Assembly (NCBI GenBank): GCA_026987795.1
Contig: JALSMF010000195.1
Coordinates: 1 to 17,781 of the forward strand
Length of the DNA stretch: 17,781 nucleotides
Direction of reading: 5' to 3'
Source: Bacteroidales bacterium
GTDB taxonomy: Bacteria > Bacteroidota > Bacteroidia > Bacteroidales > JAADGE01
Part shown: positions 14,643-17,781 of the stretch, piece by piece
How the letters are laid out: each line of letters begins with the position of its first letter
Numbering within the stretch: the first letter of the stretch is position 1
Notes under the pieces: generated by a model
What the model was told of the DNA's origin: nothing
The model's database searches: none
The model's input: only the letters and a program-made list of their open reading frames with translations
Program-made: the position numbers and the translations under genes

Positions 14643-16229
14643 TTACAGCTTTACAAAAACAACTTTACTTGCCGGGCTTTCTGTCTGAGATTTTCCGGTT
14701 GCCGTAACCGTAATTCCGTATTTTTTTCTGAAAAAAGGCAATCTTCTTCTTTTTAAAAGGATATATGTTTTATTTGTTTCGGCAATAATGCTTGTTGTTT
14801 TTATTTGTTTTGAACTTTCAGAAGCGGTCTTATAAACTATATATGTTAAACCTTTGCTTTTTTCTTTGCTTTCCCAGGAAACCATTATTTTATTCCCGAG
14901 CTCGGTTACAAAAACATTAAACGGCACACAGGCGTCTGTTCTTGTCGGAGGCAGTTCATACTTATTGTCATTTTCGGCAATAATAAATGTGTCGGGCGGT
15001 TGTATAAACGGAATTTCCGGAGGTGTCGTTTTTATTTTGTAATAGTTATTTTTCAGACTGTCGCAAAAACCGAGAGGATTTTTTTTCAAAGAACTTGCCC
15101 TGTAAAAAATACTGCCCAGAACTTCGGGAGTTTTTCGGTTTATTCGAATTTGTTTCGGTAATTCTTCAGGATTTCGCCACGCTCGGGATGCGGCATCTTT
15201 TCCGGCATTATAAACGGCATGCCCGATATAAAGTTGCTTGCCGTAAGTATGTTTGCTCCACCACTCCACAAGTGTTTTATAGTCAGCGTATTTGTTCCCT
15301 ACGGGCCAATATATCTGAGGTGCAACATAATCAACCCATCCGTTTTTCAGCCATTTCAGCACATCAGAATACAAGTAATCATAGTGAGCAAAACCCCTTG
15401 TGTCTGAACCTTTCGGGTCTTTCCCCTTGTTCCTCCAAATTCCGGAGGGAGCGATACCGAAACTGATATACGGGTTTTCATTTTTCACGGCATCATAAAC
15501 GTCTTTTATAAATAAATCCAGGTTATTTCTTCTCCAATCTTCAATATTGTTAAATCCGGAGTTATATTTTTGATATGTTTTATAATCAGGAACTTGGACA
15601 ATCTTGTTGTTTTCGTCTCTGACAGGATACGGATAAAAATAATCGTCAAAGTGAATGCCGTCAATGTCGTATCGTCTTACAATGTCTTTAATTATTTTAA
15701 CAATATATTTTCTTACTTCCGGGATTCCGGGGTCAAAATATTTATTAACATCATATGTAAAGAACCATTCGGGTTTGCGGTTTGTTATGTGATTTTTTGA
15801 AATATCTGCAAATTCAATGGTTGCAACAGCTCTGAAAGGGTTTATCCATGCATGAAACTGCATTCCTCTCTTGCGACATTCTTTTATCATAAACTTCAGA
15901 GGGTCGTAATACGGATGCGGTGCTTTTCCCTGTTCTCCCGTAAGCCATTCTGACCACGGCTCGTAAGGGGAGTCAAAAAAAGCATCAGCCGCCGGACGAA
16001 CCTGGAAGAATACGGCATTTATTCCTGTTTCGGAAAAAAAATCCAACATTTCGACAAATTCTCTTTTTTGCTCTTTGACAGAAAGAAAACTGCTGCTCGG
16101 ATAGTCCAAATGTTTGACAGTTGCAACCCAAACCCCGCGCATTTCTTTACCGTCAGGAGTTTGACCGATAATGTTTTTAAATCCGAATAAAAAAATCGCA
16201 AAAAATAAATAAAATTTTACAGTGTTCAT
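14643..16229 (-). CDS. Secreted GHL10-family (DUF187-type) glycoside hydrolase-like protein with C-terminal FN3-like domain
   Basis: A 528-residue exported protein. A signal peptide (about residues 1-22, ending IIGQ) lacks a lipobox cysteine. The GHL10 TIM-barrel domain starts with EMRGVWVATVKHLDYPS (29-45) and carries FFQVRPAADAFF (74-85), FHAWINPFRA (125-134), DIDGIHFDDYFYPYP (188-202), FGIAPSGIW (257-265) and VDYVAPQIYWP (299-309). The acidic pair in HFDDY (Asp195, Asp196) is the likely active site by analogy with related barrels. A proline-rich linker (about 395-415) leads to a fibronectin-III-like domain (about 433-528, …MVSWESKEKSKGLTYIVYK … YGITVTATG). The substrate is unknown; some relatives act on peptidoglycan-related or exopolysaccharide glycans. 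galE lies 15 bases upstream in the same direction. Confidence 0.87.
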   Translation of the reverse strand: MNTVKFYLFFAIFLFGFKNIIGQTPDGKEMRGVWVATVKHLDYPSSSFLSVKEQKREFVEMLDFFSETGINAVFFQVRPAADAFFDSPYEPWSEWLTGEQGKAPHPYYDPLKFMIKECRKRGMQFHAWINPFRAVATIEFADISKNHITNRKPEWFFTYDVNKYFDPGIPEVRKYIVKIIKDIVRRYDIDGIHFDDYFYPYPVRDENNKIVQVPDYKTYQKYNSGFNNIEDWRRNNLDLFIKDVYDAVKNENPYISFGIAPSGIWRNKGKDPKGSDTRGFAHYDYLYSDVLKWLKNGWVDYVAPQIYWPVGNKYADYKTLVEWWSKHTYGKQLYIGHAVYNAGKDAASRAWRNPEELPKQIRINRKTPEVLGSIFYRASSLKKNPLGFCDSLKNNYYKIKTTPPEIPFIQPPDTFIIAENDNKYELPPTRTDACVPFNVFVTELGNKIMVSWESKEKSKGLTYIVYKTASESSKQIKTTSIIAETNKTYILLKRRRLPFFRKKYGITVTATGKSQTESPASKVVFVKL

Positions 16230-16244
16230 GTTTTTTCGCAGTTG

Positions 16245-17267
16245 TTAAATACCCCTATATTTTTTTTCTCTTATCCAGGCAGATAAAAGTGCTTCTCCGA
16301 GAGATTTCTCGGCTTTCCATTTTAATTCTTTTTCGGCAAGAGACACATCCGCCCATATTTTTTCTATATCTCCCGGTCGCCTGCCGACAACTTTAGTGTT
16401 TAATTTAATGCCGGTTACTTTTTCAAATGTTCTGACAACTTCTGCAACGGAATTTCCCTCTCCTGTTCCGATATTAAAAATTTCGTAATTTGATTTATTT
16501 TCGAGGTTCAGTAAGCGTTGCAGAGCTGCCGTATGTGCTTTTGCCAAATCCGTAACGTGTATATAATCTCTTATTGCCGTGCCGTCGGGAGTATTGTAAT
16601 CGTTACCGAAAATTTTTAACTGTTCTCTTATTCCCGCTGCTGTTTGTGTTATGTAAGGGACAAGGTTATTCGGCTCTCCTGTCGGTAATTCTCCGATTTC
16701 TGCACTCTCGTGAGCTCCTATCGGGTTAAAGTACCGCAAAGAAATTGCTTTTATTTGTGTTGATGCTTTAATGCTGTCTCTGATTATTTCTTCTGATATT
16801 TGTTTGGTATTACCGTAAGGAGAATCAGCTTTTAAAATCGGAGACAGTTCTGTAACCGGGAGATTTTCAGCTTGTCCGTAAACCGTGCAGGATGATGAGA
16901 ATATCAGATTTTTTATACCTTTTTCAAACATATTTTCCAAAACATTCAGAAGAGAGTTAAGATTATTGCGATAATATTTAAGGGGGTGTTTAACAGATTC
17001 TCCCACAGCTTTATATGCTGCAAAGTGGATTAGAGCATCAGCATCGGCAACATGATTAAAAAACCCTTTTGTTTCTGAAGCATCGGCAAGGTTTGTTTTA
17101 AAAAACACGGGCTTTATCCCCGTAATTTTTTTTATTCCGTCAAGAACATTAATGTTTGAATTAGACAAATTATCAACAATAATAACCTCATATCCGGAGT
17201 TAATAAGCTCTGTTGCTGTATGCGACCCGATATATCCGGTTCCTCCGGTAACTATAATTTTTGCCAC
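16245..17267 (-). CDS. galE: UDP-glucose 4-epimerase, GTG start
   Basis: Interconverts UDP-glucose and UDP-galactose (possibly also the N-acetyl forms) using bound NAD+. The 340-residue extended SDR has TGGTGYIGSHT (residues 7-17) for NAD binding and the catalytic set Ser126 (FSSSCTVYG), Tyr151 and Lys155 (SPYGNTKQ). The GalE-specific RYFNPIGAHESAEIGE, PNNLVPYITQ and GTAIRDYIHVTDLAKAH follow. The start is GTG at 17267; an in-frame stop lies 19 bases further upstream and no ATG precedes the NAD motif. It sits 28 bases after the SPASM gene and 15 before the GHL10 gene, so it probably supplies sugar nucleotides for an envelope glycan in this unit. Confidence 0.96.
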   Translation of the reverse strand: MAKIIVTGGTGYIGSHTATELINSGYEVIIVDNLSNSNINVLDGIKKITGIKPVFFKTNLADASETKGFFNHVADADALIHFAAYKAVGESVKHPLKYYRNNLNSLLNVLENMFEKGIKNLIFSSSCTVYGQAENLPVTELSPILKADSPYGNTKQISEEIIRDSIKASTQIKAISLRYFNPIGAHESAEIGELPTGEPNNLVPYITQTAAGIREQLKIFGNDYNTPDGTAIRDYIHVTDLAKAHTAALQRLLNLENKSNYEIFNIGTGEGNSVAEVVRTFEKVTGIKLNTKVVGRRPGDIEKIWADVSLAEKELKWKAEKSLGEALLSAWIREKKYRGI

Positions 17268-17295
17268 GTTTATTTTTTTTAAATTTTAAACACGC

Positions 17296-17781
17296 TTATA
17301 CTTTTAACCCTTCCGTGCAGTTTCTGCAAATATCAATTTGTTTTCGGTTTTCTGAAACTTTTTTTCTGAAATCTCTTGAAAAACTGTTGTTATTAATTTC
17401 TTTAAAACAGAAAACTTTCATATTACCCGCCGAATATTTTGCGTCTTTGTCAAAACAGCAGGGAAGCACGTTTCCGGTATTTGTAATAACACTTGATATC
17501 CAGAGTCTTTTGCATTTGTTTTTAAGTTTGTTTTTTATTACGATTTTTCCGTGCTTGTTTTTTTTATATCTGGAGTATTGTTTAATTGTAGGTATTAGCT
17601 GTGTGTTTTTTTCAAAGTTATAAATTTGTGCTGATTTTAACTCCAGTTTGTCAACTTTCAACGTTTTTGCCAATTTTTTTATGCTTTTTATTTCGTGTTC
17701 ATTAAATCTGAAAACAATAAACTGCATAACGATAAACGGGGTTTTTGATTTTAATGCAGACCTCTGTTCAGCAAGGTTTTT
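17296..17781 (-). CDS. Radical SAM/SPASM-domain protein, C-terminal part (5' end outside window)
   Basis: The minus-strand frame stays open to the window edge, so 161 codons are seen and the gene continues beyond 17781. An ATG at 17727 lies inside the conserved sequence KTPFIVMQFIVFRFNEHEI and is not the start. That stretch, followed by IKKLAKTLKVDKLELK, resembles the end of a radical SAM barrel. The remainder has cysteines spaced as in SPASM domains: NKCKRLW, GNVLPCCFD and ICRNCTEG, which ligate an auxiliary [4Fe-4S] cluster. Such proteins modify peptides or sugars and are often found in Bacteroidetes cell-surface polysaccharide loci. The CX3CX2C motif is not visible here, so function stays open. 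It is probably cotranscribed with galE. Confidence 0.78.
   Translation of the reverse strand, partial: KNLAEQRSALKSKTPFIVMQFIVFRFNEHEIKSIKKLAKTLKVDKLELKSAQIYNFEKNTQLIPTIKQYSRYKKNKHGKIVIKNKLKNKCKRLWISSVITNTGNVLPCCFDKDAKYSAGNMKVFCFKEINNNSFSRDFRKKVSENRKQIDICRNCTEGLKV

Noticed and set aside
14696..14710. CGGTT-GCCGT-AACCG hairpin inside the 3' end of the GHL10 gene as a terminator for the Hsp15-like gene.
   Set aside because: The stem is only 5 bp and the T run begins about ten bases later, so it does not have terminator geometry.
15023..15466. A 147-codon plus-strand frame opposite the GHL10 gene.
   Set aside because: No recognisable motif or promoter, and the antisense gene is clearly the conserved one.
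1..17781. Mobile elements, CRISPR arrays, toxin-antitoxin or defence genes.
   Set aside because: No transposase, integrase, terminal inverted repeats, regularly spaced direct repeats or related protein motifs were seen on either strand.

Overview
The window looks like part of a low-GC Bacteroidetes chromosome, most likely Bacteroidales or a close marine relative. Three things point there: promoter-like boxes of the Bacteroidetes type (TAnnTTTG, sometimes with an upstream TTTG), the almost complete lack of Shine-Dalgarno sequences before starts, and the gene order prs - L25/Ctc - pth - S4-domain protein. Assignment is by motif recognition only; no database search was possible. Nearly all genes are conserved housekeeping genes. 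I see no phage, insertion sequence, CRISPR array, toxin-antitoxin pair or defence island, and no convincing wholly new system.

Layout. Positions 2-1720 (+) hold the 3' part of a membrane-anchored LtaS/phosphoglycerol-transferase-type sulfatase-fold enzyme that begins before the window. Convergent to it (1726-4305, -) is a compact unit: a LolC/LolE-type ABC permease, a CoA-pyrophosphatase-type Nudix hydrolase and the tRNA m7G46 methyltransferase TrmB, with its own promoter at about 4335-4362. folK (4403-4894, -) lies just upstream of that unit. A tRNA-Gln(UUG) gene (5003-5073, +) with a clear promoter and terminator follows.

The central block, 5230-11176 (-), is a complete nqrABCDEF operon for the Na+-translocating NADH:quinone oxidoreductase. 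All recognisable cofactor residues are present: Fe-S cysteines of NqrF, intramembrane cysteines of NqrD and NqrE, and FMN-bearing threonines of NqrB and NqrC. It ends in a strong 20-bp hairpin. A perfect 16-bp palindrome sits just upstream of the probable nqrA promoter, in the gap shared with the divergent rnhA.

The rightward block 11307-14639 (+) carries rnhA (RNase HI), prs (PRPP synthase), L25/Ctc, pth and an Hsp15-like S4 protein. The last three form a translation-quality theme: a 5S rRNA-binding protein, peptidyl-tRNA recycling, and binding of 50S subunits that still carry a nascent chain. The L25 mRNA has a leader of about 100 nt that can fold and contains a small overlapping upstream reading frame.

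The right end (14643-17781, -) holds a secreted GHL10-type glycosidase-like protein with a C-terminal fibronectin-III-like domain, galE, and the C-terminal part of a radical SAM/SPASM protein cut by the window edge. These suggest an envelope or polysaccharide neighbourhood. No gap between genes exceeds 300 bases; the largest (12809-12965) holds the L25 promoter and leader.
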